Source: Cercis canadensis
Lineage: Eukaryota; Streptophyta; Magnoliopsida; Fabales; Fabaceae
DNA: 64,000 nucleotides
Assembly (NCBI GenBank): GCA_003255065.1
Contig: QAOA01000393.1
Coordinates: 856,626 to 920,625 of the forward strand
Direction: 5' to 3'
The translations under genes were made by a program, and so were the position numbers. The first letter of the stretch is position 1, and every line of letters starts with the position of its first letter. The notes under the pieces are model-generated. The model did not search any database. It was not told the origin of the DNA and saw only the letters and a list, made by a program, of their open reading frames with translations. Of this stretch, positions 24,701-36,641 are shown one piece after another.

Positions 24701-24910
24701 TTTTATTATAGATAAAATATTTATAGTAAGAGGAAGGAAAGTTGGCTCTGATTTTGATAGTTGTAGTAATGGAGGAATGGTGGCAAGGGAAGTGGAGCAA
24801 TACCATCTTATAATACCTATACTTTATGAGTATGCATGCATGTGAAACATGAGAGTGAACATTTGTCTCTTAAAAGCTAAATTAAGCATATATACATGTG
24901 ACACACACAA
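21754..24910 (-). pseudogene. NPF copy C: ghost locus with all exons deleted
   Basis: From about 21800 to 24485 the DNA matches the 3' flank of copies A and D (a solo LTR at 22964-24267 is inserted). At about 24486 it jumps to sequence equal to intron 2 of D near 33365 (GATGATGAACATATGAAAGA). At about 24715 it jumps again to the 5' flank shared by all copies (GGAAAGTTGGCTCTGATTTT). No part of exons 1-4 remains. Two deletions explain this simply. A minus-strand frame at 22022-22294 lies in the flank and is not recognised. Confidence 0.6.
22964..24267. mobile_element. Solo LTR (fossil LTR retroelement)
   Basis: A 1304-bp piece beginning TGTTG and ending CAACA, flanked by the 5-bp duplication GTGAA (22959-22963, 24268-24272). 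The unoccupied site is seen in copies A and D. No internal domain is present, so this is a solo LTR left by LTR-LTR recombination. The lineage is not determined. It is younger than the C/D duplication. Confidence 0.85.
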
Positions 24911-25311
24911 AATAATTAAATACTACTTCTCATCCTTCACCAATTTTTGAAGTCTTGAATGAAATTCAGTTATAGGACGATATTTGATGTTATTTATATA
25001 GCACTTAGTGTGGCACAATTCTTACCTTTTAGTTTAGGCAATGTTCTCTACAAGATCATTGCAAAAACTCTAAGCTTTATTGATGATTTTCCAATGAGAA
25101 CACCAGGAAAGCAAACCCACTTAAATAGAGACTGAGATAACTACCATATAAGCAATGTTACAGATGACACAGACTTTTGGAAGATAAACTACCAAACAAT
25201 ACTAACAAATAACTAACTGAAAGATAATTCTGCATCATGCTCCATTTTTTTTTTCTCATAGATGCTCTTCCATGAAAAAGCGGCAAATTGATCAAAAGAA
25301 ATATACTTCTC

Positions 25312-25505
25312 CAAACTATTTATTGAAATAGAGCACTTTGTAAACTATTTACACAAATGATGTATCTTTGGTCATGCTACATGTGAAAGTAGTGTTTTTT
25401 TTACGAGTGTCATGTTACATTAGAGTAGCGTGACTCCACTTCCTAAGAAATTAAAAAAGACAGTCACACTATTTGGAAAGTAATGTGACACTTGTCACAA
25501 TGTAC
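25312..25505. mobile_element. MITE (family M2), truncated
   Basis: The left TIR and about 190 bp match 54247-54529 and 1-311. The right part is replaced by the insert that begins near 25506. Confidence 0.6.
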
Positions 25506-26798
25506 CCGAAGGTCGCTACAACGTAGATGGCGAACTTAAAGAAAAAGATTAGTTTTTGAAAGAAAACTTGGAGTTGCCACTAATTGTATTAAAAAAAAAA
25601 AAGGAACAATTGAAAAACTCCTTTTGTTAACTAAAAAAATAGTCTGCAAACCAGAGAGAGTTCGAGAGTCTATTTATGCGTGGGGACGGTGTTAGGCACC
25701 CCACAGCATCCGTCTAAAGACGGTTTCCCTAAATTAATTGTGCAAACATCAATATGGCCAAAGTGTGTGTTTTATTTATCTCAAAATAATAAATACATTT
25801 ATGAGAATTTCTAATAAAAGTAAAAACAGAGAATTTAAACGTGCAGTACATGATTGGATTGCTTCCACCCCTTAATTGCATAAAGTGGCCGTCCAGGGTG
25901 GCGCTATCTTCACCTATGTTAAATAGAGAAAGGCATATCATATTGGATTGACTTGCCCTATCCTTCCATGATAAGTGAAGGGGCATGCAGATACTACGCT
26001 ACACAGGTATATTTTTTATATGCAGTGCAAATGTATGGTTTTAAGCATTACAGTATTTTTCCTTGCACAATGAGAGGGGATTTAAATTACATCCGAATGA
26101 AAAAAAAAAAAAAAGAAAAAAAAAGTTGCATCTTCGCTCTAGGACTCAGATCAGTTTCACATCTTCCAATTTGGAAAAGGGGATCCGCTTACATATCACT
26201 TAGTCTCACCAGTATCTATAAAGAGGAAAAAGAAACTCATGCACTCATGGATGTTGCAATTAGTAAAATAAATAAATAAGAGAGAGATTAGCTCAAAATA
26301 GTGCTGAAACGGCAAAATGAAACAAACCCAGAACAATCCCCAAAGTAGCAGAAAAAGAATATAAGAAATAAGTCTTAAAAAAAGTCCTTGATGAAAAAAA
26401 TGGGGAGAGAATTATAAAAAAAAACTCTATTTTCCAACCACAGCAACCCTCACATATTCCCAAAATAGCATGCCAACATTGCCAAGTAAACAAACCCAAA
26501 ACAGCCCCTAAAATCCGATTGAAACAAAAAAAAACGAAGCTAGCGGGAAATAACCCCATGAACCTAGTCAAACACTAAAAGAAATCAACTTAAATAGCAC
26601 TTAAACTCAGCTAAGCAACAAGAGAAATTAGTCCGAAACAAAGTGAAAACAGTTATTGAAACAAGTGCAGAAATAGTTAAAAAAAAAAAAAATGGTGCAT
26701 AAACAACATAGGAAATGAGCCTAGAAGCAATCCTAAAACAGTGCAAAATCAGCATGAGAAATGAGCCATGAAGCAGTCCTAAAATAGTAGAGATAAAT

Positions 26799-26832
<34 letters not shown>

Positions 26833-28090
26833 NAAAAAAAAAAAAAACTTAAAATAGTGCAGAATCAGCAACCAATTCATGCTCAAAAAGTCACTAAACA
26901 ACATAGGAATAAGCTGAAACATAAGTCCTAATCATAACAGTTATAAGACACCATTGAAATGGGGAGAAAAACCAATTAAAAAATGTAGGTAATAAACCAG
27001 AACAGCAGGCCAAACAGAACCTTAAACAATTGACAAAAACAAATCTAAAGAAAGTTCAAAGAACTCACATGCTAATCAGTTATCCGAAACAATCATGTTC
27101 AAATCAAAACTGAGAGCAAGCTAGACATAAAAAAATTCTAAACATTGAATACATTGAAGATATGTGTCCTATGATTCTAAAGAGACAAGAAACACTTAAA
27201 TCGAAGCTCTATAGCTCCAGAAAGAATTAAAAGACTACATGTTGTCAGAGAAAATCAACTAGTCTGATAATATAGAAAAAACAGCCAACTTTAACTTAGA
27301 ACTAGGAGCAGGAGAGACATGCAAAAAATCTGAAAATTATACTCATTGACAAAATACATCTTACGGTTCTAATGAGACCAACAATGCTAAATTCCAAGCT
27401 CTATAGCTCTAGAAATAATTAAAAGACTACATGCTGCCAGAGAGAATCAACAGACCTGACAATGCAGAAAAACAACCAACTTTAAATTACAACTGGGAGT
27501 AGGGGGAACATGGAAAAAATCTGAAAATTACACACATCTTAAAGTTCTAACGAGACTAACAATGTTAAATTCTGAGCTCTGTAGCTCCAGAAACAAATCA
27601 AACACTACCTCCTGCCAGAACTATCTGACAATGGCGAAAATTCACACTTTATACAATCTTCTAACAAAGTAAGAAAGAAAAAAAAAAATATCATACTCAC
27701 TTGAGACATAAAATTCAAATGGCATAATGAAAGATGGTGTAGGGAACTCAATATAGACCGCTTAGGTGTAGCACAGAGAAATGACTTAGGTTGGTATTTC
27801 ACAATACAAAAAAAAAAAAGAAAAAAAAATAATATAATTGTTGCATGAATATTTATCCATCTATCAGAACCCAAAAAAAAAAAATACTATATAGAGCAAC
27901 AAAGAGATCCAAAAGCCTGAAGCAGACTTATTAGACAGAATTCATGATCAAAAGCCATCAATTTAGCTTCTTGGTAAAATTCAAAATCAAGCAAAGTTAC
28001 ATGCACACCAGCTGAAAAACACAATCAATCAGCAACTCTATAATCCTACGTAAGATCATCAATCATTTCCATTTGAAGGTGAAACAGATT
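25506..28090. other. Unclassified repeat-rich insert without coding domains
   Basis: About 2.6 kb absent from the A unit. Its start (a stretch with GGTGTTAGGCACCCCACAG) resembles non-coding leader sequence of plant LTR elements, but no terminal repeats, primer site or domains were found. It contains a long A run with one N (26799-26847) and A-rich repeats with CAGAATCAGCA. Kept unclassified. Confidence 0.4.
27195..27620. repeat. Tandem repeat, period about 180-190 bp
   Basis: Three starts of the same unit, marked by AGCTCTATAGCTC near 27204, 27395 and 27574. Each is followed by a shared stretch containing CAGAGA and ACCAACTTTAA. Confidence 0.6.
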
Positions 28091-28092
28091 GC

Positions 28093-29169
28093 TAAGTAAC
28101 TTTCATGTCCTTTTTGCCTCATTACCAAAATTGGTAAGTGATCAGAAGATAATGGAGGAAGGTGTGATACTTGGATCATTTGTCAAGAAGTAAATCATTC
28201 CATATTTGTAAAAGCATGATCTAGACGTTCACAAACATTTTCAAAAACACTAAATGATCTACATTTTTTCTTGGCATGATATTTTTTTATTGAAATGAGT
28301 AATGTGTTATCTCACAATATCTCACATCATGTACATATAATATTATAGGCATTTAATTGAGCCCACTAAAATAATACAAAATCCCAATAAATATAATATC
28401 TGATGGCTTAAAATTAAATGGCGTGAAGTAATGTGACATCAATGGTGAGCAATTAGCATTTCTCTATTTTATATCTGAAGAAATTGATAAAAATTGTGTG
28501 TACAGATTAACTGTGTATACCTTTATTAAATAATACGTATAAATACAAGAGATTAAGGTATTTGAGTTGATTGACAACTCTTCATATGATATGATAATCC
28601 TAATCAAAATATACATAGAAAACCCTAGATAAGCCAAGCTATACATAACTTTATCAGTTATCTAAACACATGAGTTGTGACATTTCTTATCCTCCTCAAT
28701 TTGAGCATGGCTGGAAGAGGCGATCAAATTGTTCCTGAATTGATGAAATTTGGAAGCGGAGAAACTGTTGGTGAACAAATAAGCTATTTGGTGATCAGTA
28801 GAGATATAGTTGAAAGATACTTCACCCAATAAAACTCGATAATTAGAACAAAATGTGTATCAATTTCCAGATGCTTAGTTCGTTGATGAAGCACTGGATT
28901 TGTAGCTAAAAACTGAGCACTATAATTATGACAATTTAATAAGGTAGAAGATTTTAATGGATCAAGTAACTCCCTTAACAAATTTTGGAGCCAACATGAT
29001 TCAGCCACAACAAAAGCCCTAGCATGAAACTCGGATTCAGAACTGGACCTAGAGACAGTGTTTAGCTTTTTATTTTCAAATATCACTTTATACGATGCTC
29101 AAAATCCCCTATATGATATCTCCTCACATAGTTTCTCTCATCGTTTACAATGACAATGAAAATATTGGA
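28093..29169. other. 3' flank of NPF copy D, no gene seen
   Basis: Matches 1560-2640 (copy A) and part of 22270-24490 (copy C). Short frames are not conserved. Confidence 0.6.
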
Positions 29170-32100
29170 CTACCCTTGTGTCTTTCCTTTCCCATTATAA
29201 ATGTATGATTTAGCAAAGTAAATAAACAGAGCCAATGCCATCACACTAAGTGTAGCAAGTAACCAGTAGAAGTAGTCAAGATGTGCCTGATTGAGATTAT
29301 TAGCAAACCAGCTACTTTGTCCATCTTTACCGGTTACAGCCTCTATCACAGAGACCAAAAAACCGCTTAGAAAGCTCCCCACACCAATGACGCTCAAGTA
29401 GAGAGCAAGACCTATGCTTCTTAGCTCATTTGGGACCTGATCATAGAAAAATTCCTGAAGACCAACCATAGTAAACACCTCAGCAACTCCAAACAAGAAG
29501 TATTGGGGAATCAACCACCACACACTCATTGGAACGGTTGCGTTTGGCTCATCAACCAGGCCATACTCATGTGCTGTTTTTAGTCTTTTCATCTCAACAA
29601 GCGCTGCAATTACCATTGTAATTACAGATAGAAAAATTCCGGTTCCCATTCTCTGTAGCATTGTGATGCCAGAGGGTTTCTTAGTGATGGCTCTTGCAAT
29701 TGGTACAAATACACGGTCATAGATGGGACTGAAGAGAACAATACCCACAGCAGTAAGTGTATGAAGAGAAGCAGCAGGTATATCAAAGCCTGGAAAAATG
29801 GTTCTTACCAAAGTAGCGCCTTGCTTGGTAAAGAATGTAGGAACTTGAGCAAAGACAATACCAAAGATCAAGCATGTAGCCCAAATAGGAACAAGCCTAA
29901 GTACTGCCTTTGCTTCTTCCACCTCACTGAGACTACAAGTCTCCTCTTCTTTAGAACCCTTAGGTGCAAACAATGCCTTATTGAGGAAGCTGCCATAGTA
30001 GAAAATATGAACTACTTCGTCAAATTAATCAGTATCTTACCAATCAAAAGTAGCTACTTCAAAGAATATGGTTCTACTCAGACAAAAGGAGAAAAAGGCT
30101 GAAAAAACTCCCCTAAACATGGGACGCACTACGAGAAGGTTTGATAATCAACAATGAATGAATGAAGCAACTTTAATCCAACACCTCATTTATAATTTAG
30201 TACAAATAGTTGTAATGTTTAAACTTTCTCTTTTCAGTAAATTCAAAATTACCCTTAGTGCTTATGATTGTGAAGAACCTAGTAATCATAGAAGCAAAAC
30301 TCAGTTATACTCTATTATAAATTCTAACCTAGTTGATATATTAAGAATGCCATTAAGGTGGTGTTTGATACAACCGTACAAGATTTCAATTTCACGTTCT
30401 TAGGAATGTGAAGTGAGAATCTTGTGTATAGTCATATTTAGTACAAGACTTGAAAATCTATACTTGGGAAAGTAAGATTCTTAAGAATAGATTTTAGCCT
30501 TTGTTCCTATCAAAATATTCCTACCAAGAGAGATGGAAATGTTAAATTTCCAAGAATGTAGAATGTTGGGCAATCATGGGTGGCAATTGCTAGTCACTAC
30601 CTGCCACTACCACTGGCCGGTGACCGGTGGTACCACATTCTCAACAATGTTAAGTGCGCAAAACACGAGAATGCAATACTCCTAAAAATATGGGTGGAAA
30701 TGTGGGATTCTCAAGAATAAAAATTCAAAACTTGAACCATATACCCTCTTAGCTGTTTCCTTACTTGAATTGTTCCGTACATTGACAATGTATGATTTCA
30801 TGAGTTTCCAGTCTGATAGCTGTCTCTGATTGTGTAGTTCGCCTATTTCTTATAGCTGCAACAAATACACGGCCAATTCTCACAAATGGACTCTTCTTGT
30901 CGGCATTAATGTTAAACCTGTAAGTCATTGTTCCAAGCAAGAACACGACTAATGCAATGATCATTGCAAGAAATGGGATTCCAAATCCAAGAGACCAACT
31001 AAGGTTATCCTGTACATAGTTCAAGATCCAAAGAGTTAGCATGCAACCTCCACACAAAGTGAAATACCACCAATTAAAGAATGAACTTCTAGCTCTGCAT
31101 TCCTTTGGATGCTGTTCATCAAATTGATCTGCTCCAAATGCCTGAACACAAGGCTTATGTCCTCCTTGCCCAATGGCCACTAGGTAAAGTGAGAAGAAGA
31201 AGAGGATCACTTGCAATCGAGGTGAACATGATGTGAATTGATCAGTAACTTCACACTCAGAATTGCTTAGAGAAGGAAGCATAGCTGAAAATGTCAACAA
31301 ACCCAGTCCCTGTAATTCATATTAAGCCATGTTAAGGACTAGCACCAAAGCAATTATGAGTTTCAAGCCACATGCCATTATCTACTATGTAGCTTTAATA
31401 GACAATATCTTCCCTTTTAAGAAAGAGAATTCCTTTTTTCCTTTTCTTTTTTTCTCTTTCAGTGAAAGAAAAGAGAGTCGCTTTCACTGTGTTCTTTCTG
31501 TGGGTATAGTGCATCTCAATGTTTTCCAATATTGATAAATCTAATTAAGTAAATTCATGCTTCTGTTATCATATTTTCTAGGTATATTAAGAATTAAAAC
31601 ATTGTTTATTTTTTTCTTCTTTATTCTAAACAAGGAAAAATATGCCACCTTGAAAATATTATTCAGTTCTTTAAACCAAAAAAATATAATTTGAAAATTC
31701 ACATCCAAAATCAAAACTCAATGCTGGACTAAAACAAGAAGCACTGTTCTCAATTCTAATTCGACATTCAATAATTAAGAATATTTCATAGAGAAAAGAT
31801 CTACATAGAAATAAACGCAATAAAACTAATCCTACAATCATCCTTCCATAATGATGAAAAGAGGTATTATATGCCCTGGTGTAAGATCCAATGCAAGAAT
31901 GCATTCATATAAAATTATATATACATTACACTATGCTCATCTAAATGGAATTGACAAAACATTTTTCCAATAAACTTGGCAATTAGTTTCTTTCAAAATA
32001 CTTAAATTCTAAGTTACTAGCAATTGGAGATAAAATAGTAAAGTATTTTTTTTTTTATTTTGGTTATGACTCTAGATTCAAACAAAAAATCCACAAGTCC

Positions 32101-34471
32101 TAAGGACGATCTCAGTACCACTAAGCTATAAGCTATTTGGCAAATCATAAAGCATCATGATTCATGTAAAATAACTAGTACTTTATGCCCTTGAAATAAT
32201 TTTCCAAGAGAAAACTGAAGAGGGAGCAGATTACGGCATCAATTAATTGGGCTTTTTTTTTTTCAAAAAAAATGTTTTAATAAAAAAAACACACTTTGGA
32301 AGCAGCTAAATCTTTTAGTGCCTAGAAACAAAAAAAAAAAAAAAAAAGTTTGTGTTTACTTCATATTTTAAGAAGTATATTTTCAAAAGGAACTTTAATT
32401 GGGTGTGCTAATCATTTAAAGTGGAAATTTAAAGTTCAAAGTAAACTACTATAAAAAAAAAAAAAAAAAAAAAAATTCAACATAGATATTCTATCACAAA
32501 TATTGTAGAATTAATTTATGTGATTGGAATATTTATTGACTAGAATAATTAAAATTAAGATCTCATATATATTATTTTAAAAAGTTAATCATAAATTAAT
32601 TAATATTTTTAAAACGTATGTATACTATTCTGTTTGGACTGTTCTTTTGTAGTCATTTCCAACTTTTTTACTTCTTATTATCGTTTTAATTATATTTTAG
32701 AGACTTAATTGTTCATATTAATTAAAATTTATAGGAAAAATATTTCAAGGTTTTAAAATTAGGAGAAAAAGACATTTAGGTGTATGAGGCACCTTATTTG
32801 GTGGCTGATGCACACTAAGAAATAACAAAAATACTTCTCACACTATATAATTATCACATGTAAAATATATGGTTATTTTTTTTAGTATGTGATTATTATA
32901 TTTAATAATAAATAAATAATTACATATATAAATGAAATAAATATATATTATCAAGAAGTCTTTTGGTCATTTCTCAAATTGTAGGTGCCTAATGCAACTA
33001 GTATCTTGTCCTCCAAACTTTAAAACTTAAGAATAATTTTATCAAATTTATAAATATTCCTTTTTTCTTGTACACAAATTAGTATGTAGTGTGTATTACT
33101 TTTCACAAAACAAACTAAAACAAAAATGACTAAATAACATATAGTTGCATGGTAGTGAGGTCGCCCTCAGAGTTTGTGGGTTACATGTTTGAACCTAAAC
33201 TCGTAGCCAAAGAACCAAAAAAAAAAAAAAAAAAAAAAANCCAAAACAAAAATTAAAAAAAAAATCCTATAACTAGATTGAGGTTAAAAAAAAAAAAAGA
33301 TCAGGAAATATTAGCAAATTGAAAAGTTTTTTCTCAAAAAACTTTTAAGCCATCAATTATTCTATGGTACATTTGATGTAAGAGAGAAAGATAATTATCG
33401 ACTAGATGATTATTCATGATGATGAACATATGAAAGACCCCAGATCTTGATATAGCTTTAAATTTTTTTTTGAAAAGAACACTAAAATATATAAAAAAAA
33501 TATATATAGAGAAAATTATATCAATATATTCTTCAATAACTGAATCTAGTATCATCATATATAATTGACTGCAAGATTTTTTTTATCATAGATAAAATAC
33601 TTATATTGCAATATATATTTACAACTTTTATATGTGAAAGAACAAATATTTAAGCCGCTAATAATATTCACTTAAAACAAAAATATCAGAATTTGATCAC
33701 AAGCCCTAAAAATTTTACTCTTAAAAATTAAATACATAATTACTTAAACTATTTCTCAAGTCCACTGTGGGATGGACTTTTTTGTCCTTTCACCTTCTTT
33801 TATGTACTTTACGATAGAATAAAAATAAAAATAAAAAATTATATTATTTAATATAATTTTTTATTTAAAATTAAAAATAAATAAAAAGTAGTAAAAAAAA
33901 CTAACAAAAATAAAAGATAAAATAAGGTAAAAGCGAAAATGATGAATAACAAAATAATAGAGTGGTAGTTGAAGACATTAATTACTATTTTATAAGATAA
34001 TAAATTAAATGATAGATAGAAGGTACTGACCAAAATATAGATGAGGGAAGCTACAATAATTGTACGGTAGCGTCCAAGATAAGAATCAGCAACAAATGCA
34101 CCTAGTAGAGGAAGCAACGACGCCGTTCCACTCCATATGTTTACATTCTCCGCCGCCGTAGCCGTCGACTGGTGAAGCGGCCCCGTTAAATAAGTTATCA
34201 AGTTATTCCCTATTCCATAATAAGCAATTCTCTCTGCTACTTCCACGCCTTCAAAAACCCCCAGAGATTAGAAAAAGGCTAAGAACGAGGAAGAGAGAAG
34301 ATTCAGTGCAGTGTTACCTATTATAAACGAAGCAGATCTCCAATACCCTGACTTGGATCTGATGACTGGGTGACCTTTGTAGTCAACGGCACCGGGGACC
34401 GTATCCAACACCAGCGGAGTTTCGATTTCGGAATTTAATAAAACGTCGACGGATCGGTCGGAGTTCGCCAT
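29170..34471 (-). CDS. NPF copy D: intact NRT1/PTR family 5-like transporter, 578 aa
   Basis: Exons 34471-34318, 34248-34031, 31309-30765, 29989-29170; GT..AG introns of about 70 bp, 2.7 kb and 775 bp. Phases fit to an open 578-aa protein. A major-facilitator (POT/PTR) carrier expected to use the proton gradient; the substrate is unknown. Seen: EVAER at 54-58, [24 protein letters not shown] before the central loop, an acidic loop [15 protein letters not shown], and [20 protein letters not shown] where the family Leu (residue 502) is kept, unlike copy A. From memory most like the Arabidopsis NPF5.10-5.16 group. TATA-like TTAAATATC at 34552-34544. The upstream block is cut at 34717 by fossil MULE 2, so the promoter may be short. 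Best candidate for a working gene in the array. Confidence 0.93.
30359..30744. repeat. MITE-like insert in intron 3 of copy D
   Basis: Counterpart of 3830-4213 at the same intron position. Confidence 0.45.
32045..32140 (-). repeat. tRNA-derived SINE in intron 2 of D
   Basis: Minus strand: box A TAGCTTAGTGG, box B GTTTGAATC, then an A tail of about a dozen residues. It is the same insertion as 5509-5657 in A. Confidence 0.65.
33128..33240 (+). repeat. Possible SINE in intron 2 of D with A run and one N
   Basis: Counterpart of 6670-6771. The A tail runs to an N at 33240. Confidence 0.4.
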
Positions 34472-34716
34472 GTATATTTAGTGCTCTTTTGGCTTAAGTT
34501 GAAGTTCTTCAAATGTTGAAACTAGAAAATGAAGCAAGGATTGGATATTTAATTATTATTTTCATTCACAAAAGTCACCAAAGGTGTTGTTTGCACGGTA
34601 CCCCAACGAGGACTATTACTAATATCTAGAAGTATTTTCATATAGAAAGAGGAAGGAGAGTTGGCTTTGATTTTTGTAGTTTTAGTACTGCAGGACCAGA
34701 GGCAAAGGAAAATGGG

Positions 34717-35265
34717 GCAAATTTACTAATATAATGCAAGAATAATAAATAAATAAAGAAAAGAGTTACTATTAAAATAATTTATCAAAGTTGGTCACTT
34801 TTGAATATTTTATTCAATATTACGGGACAAAAGATAAAATGCTATTTTGTATTACAACGTTTCCCTTTAAAAAATATTATAACAAAATAGTGTATTATAA
34901 GTCAAAAGGCTGTCTAGAAACTCTAAAACACTACTTTTACAAACATATGATTCTTAAGAAAAATGTTGAATCATTTTAGCATTTTATATAAAGAAATATT
35001 GAAATCAATAAAGCATTTCACTTTGAAAAATGCTAAAACGTTTAAGAGGAAGTCAGACGCTTTGAAAATGAGGAAAACACTATAATGCATTTTAGCGTTT
35101 TCCTAAGTAAAACGCCAAACATTCTAGTGTTTCTTAACATAAAACACAAAATTGTTTAAGTGTTTTCCCAAGTGAAACTCTAAAACGCATTATAGTGTTT
35201 TACCTTGGGAAGACACAGGCCATTAATGGCTATTCAATGTCCCAACCGCCCCTCACCGCCCCCCC
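34717..35265. repeat. Left TIR region of fossil MULE 2
   Basis: Starts GCAAATTTACTAA and contains AGTTGGTCACTTTT, the inverse of the outer end of fossil 1. Inside are many AAAACGC and GCGTTTTCC motifs. Confidence 0.55.
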
Positions 35266-35269
35266 CCCC

Positions 35270-35319
35270 NNNNNNNNNNNNNNNNNNNNNNNNNNNNNNN
35301 NNNNNNNNNNNNNNNNNNN
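35270..35319. other. Assembly gap (50 N) between C runs
   Basis: Fifty N flanked on both sides by poly-C. The true length and sequence are unknown. Confidence 0.95.
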
Positions 35320-35554
35320 CCCCCCCCCCCCCCCCCCGGTCCGCTGCTTCGTTTTTAAATTTCCTTAGCTTTCCCTTTTAATTCATTTGAGCATTTTCCT
35401 TCAATCTCCTTCGTTCTTCCTTTTCCCCCAACCTCTTTCACTTGCATTTATGCGTTTTTATCTTCCCTTTGCTACTAGCTTCACTTTCATTTTAGCGTTT
35501 TGAAGATCTGCTTTGTGTCTCTATTTATTTCTTGTGTCTCACTTTAGCTTGAAA

Positions 35555-36425
35555 ATGGCACAACGTGAAGTTATTTTGCTTGGTGCTGAGGACATTTCAG
35601 TGTTAATATTACAACCATACCATATTTCTATTGAGACGTGAAACTATGAGGTAAGTACATTTTGTCATTAAGAAATATAAATTGAAAAAGTTAAATTTCT
35701 AGTATAGATGTGTCAATTTATTTTTGTGCTTAATAATTATTAAATTTATATAGTAGATTTGTTAGTTTACTTTTTTGCTTAATAATTGTTAAATTAATTT
35801 TTAGGTAGTAAATGTTAAATAGGTTATAATTTTGGTTAGTATTTGTAAAATTGGTCGAGTTGATTTTTTATTATACATTATTTTTTATTATTATTAAATT
35901 GATATAATAGATTTGTTAGTTTAAATTTTTATTTTATAATTGTTAAATCAATAGAGTAGATTTGGTAATTAATTTTTTTTTTAATTATTGTTAAATTGAT
36001 ATAGTGCATTTGTTTGTTTCAATTAGTAGAGTCGTTCCCAGAGCTGCGATGATGAGACCGCTTCATCTCTACTGGTTCAGATGCAGTCACACTTCGCTCA
36101 GATGTCGATGACCATGGATATGATGATCAATGTTTACATACCAGGACTAGCTTCGTGCCAACGTAACCTATTTGACACTCATATCGGTGTTCTCCCTTCA
36201 ACAGATGATGTGCACTTGAACCTGTACCTCGCAGTTGAGACATCGCACGTACCAACAAATGATGTACTTTTGGAGTCCTATATTACCCCAACAGTACGTC
36301 CTCGTGTGTATCCAACGGAGCAGGATGGTAGGAGGTTACAATTCACGGATTACATGGACCCCAACTTGGTAGATACCTCCATTCTTGATCAGCAGTCACG
36401 GGTTCCCAACAGTCGTAGGCAATAG
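35555..36425 (+). pseudogene. PMD-domain gene relic in fossil MULE 2
   Basis: Exon 1 from ATG 35555 reads MAQREVILLGAEDISVL, parallel to MAYQGLYPGPENTSVL in the intact PMD gene. It has a stop within the exon, and a GTAAGT donor still follows at 35651. The domain-coding middle exons are absent. From about 36027 a tail piece resumes (114-aa frame 36081-36425), similar to the tail in fossil 1, with DILMEQD-like spacing before DGRR. Not functional. Confidence 0.6.
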
Positions 36426-36641
36426 GGTTTGTGTATGATTCTATGTAGTTGGTATTTGTAGATTATTGTATACATTTGATATTGAGTAAAATGTGAACAT
36501 TTATTTTGATGTCATTCCACATCCAGTCAAACATTTATTTTTTGTAACTACATCCATTATTTATCAATATCTTACAAATAATGTATACAATGAAGATAAA
36601 TAAACTTAATTGCAAAAAATAATATGTAATGGAACAAGGTG

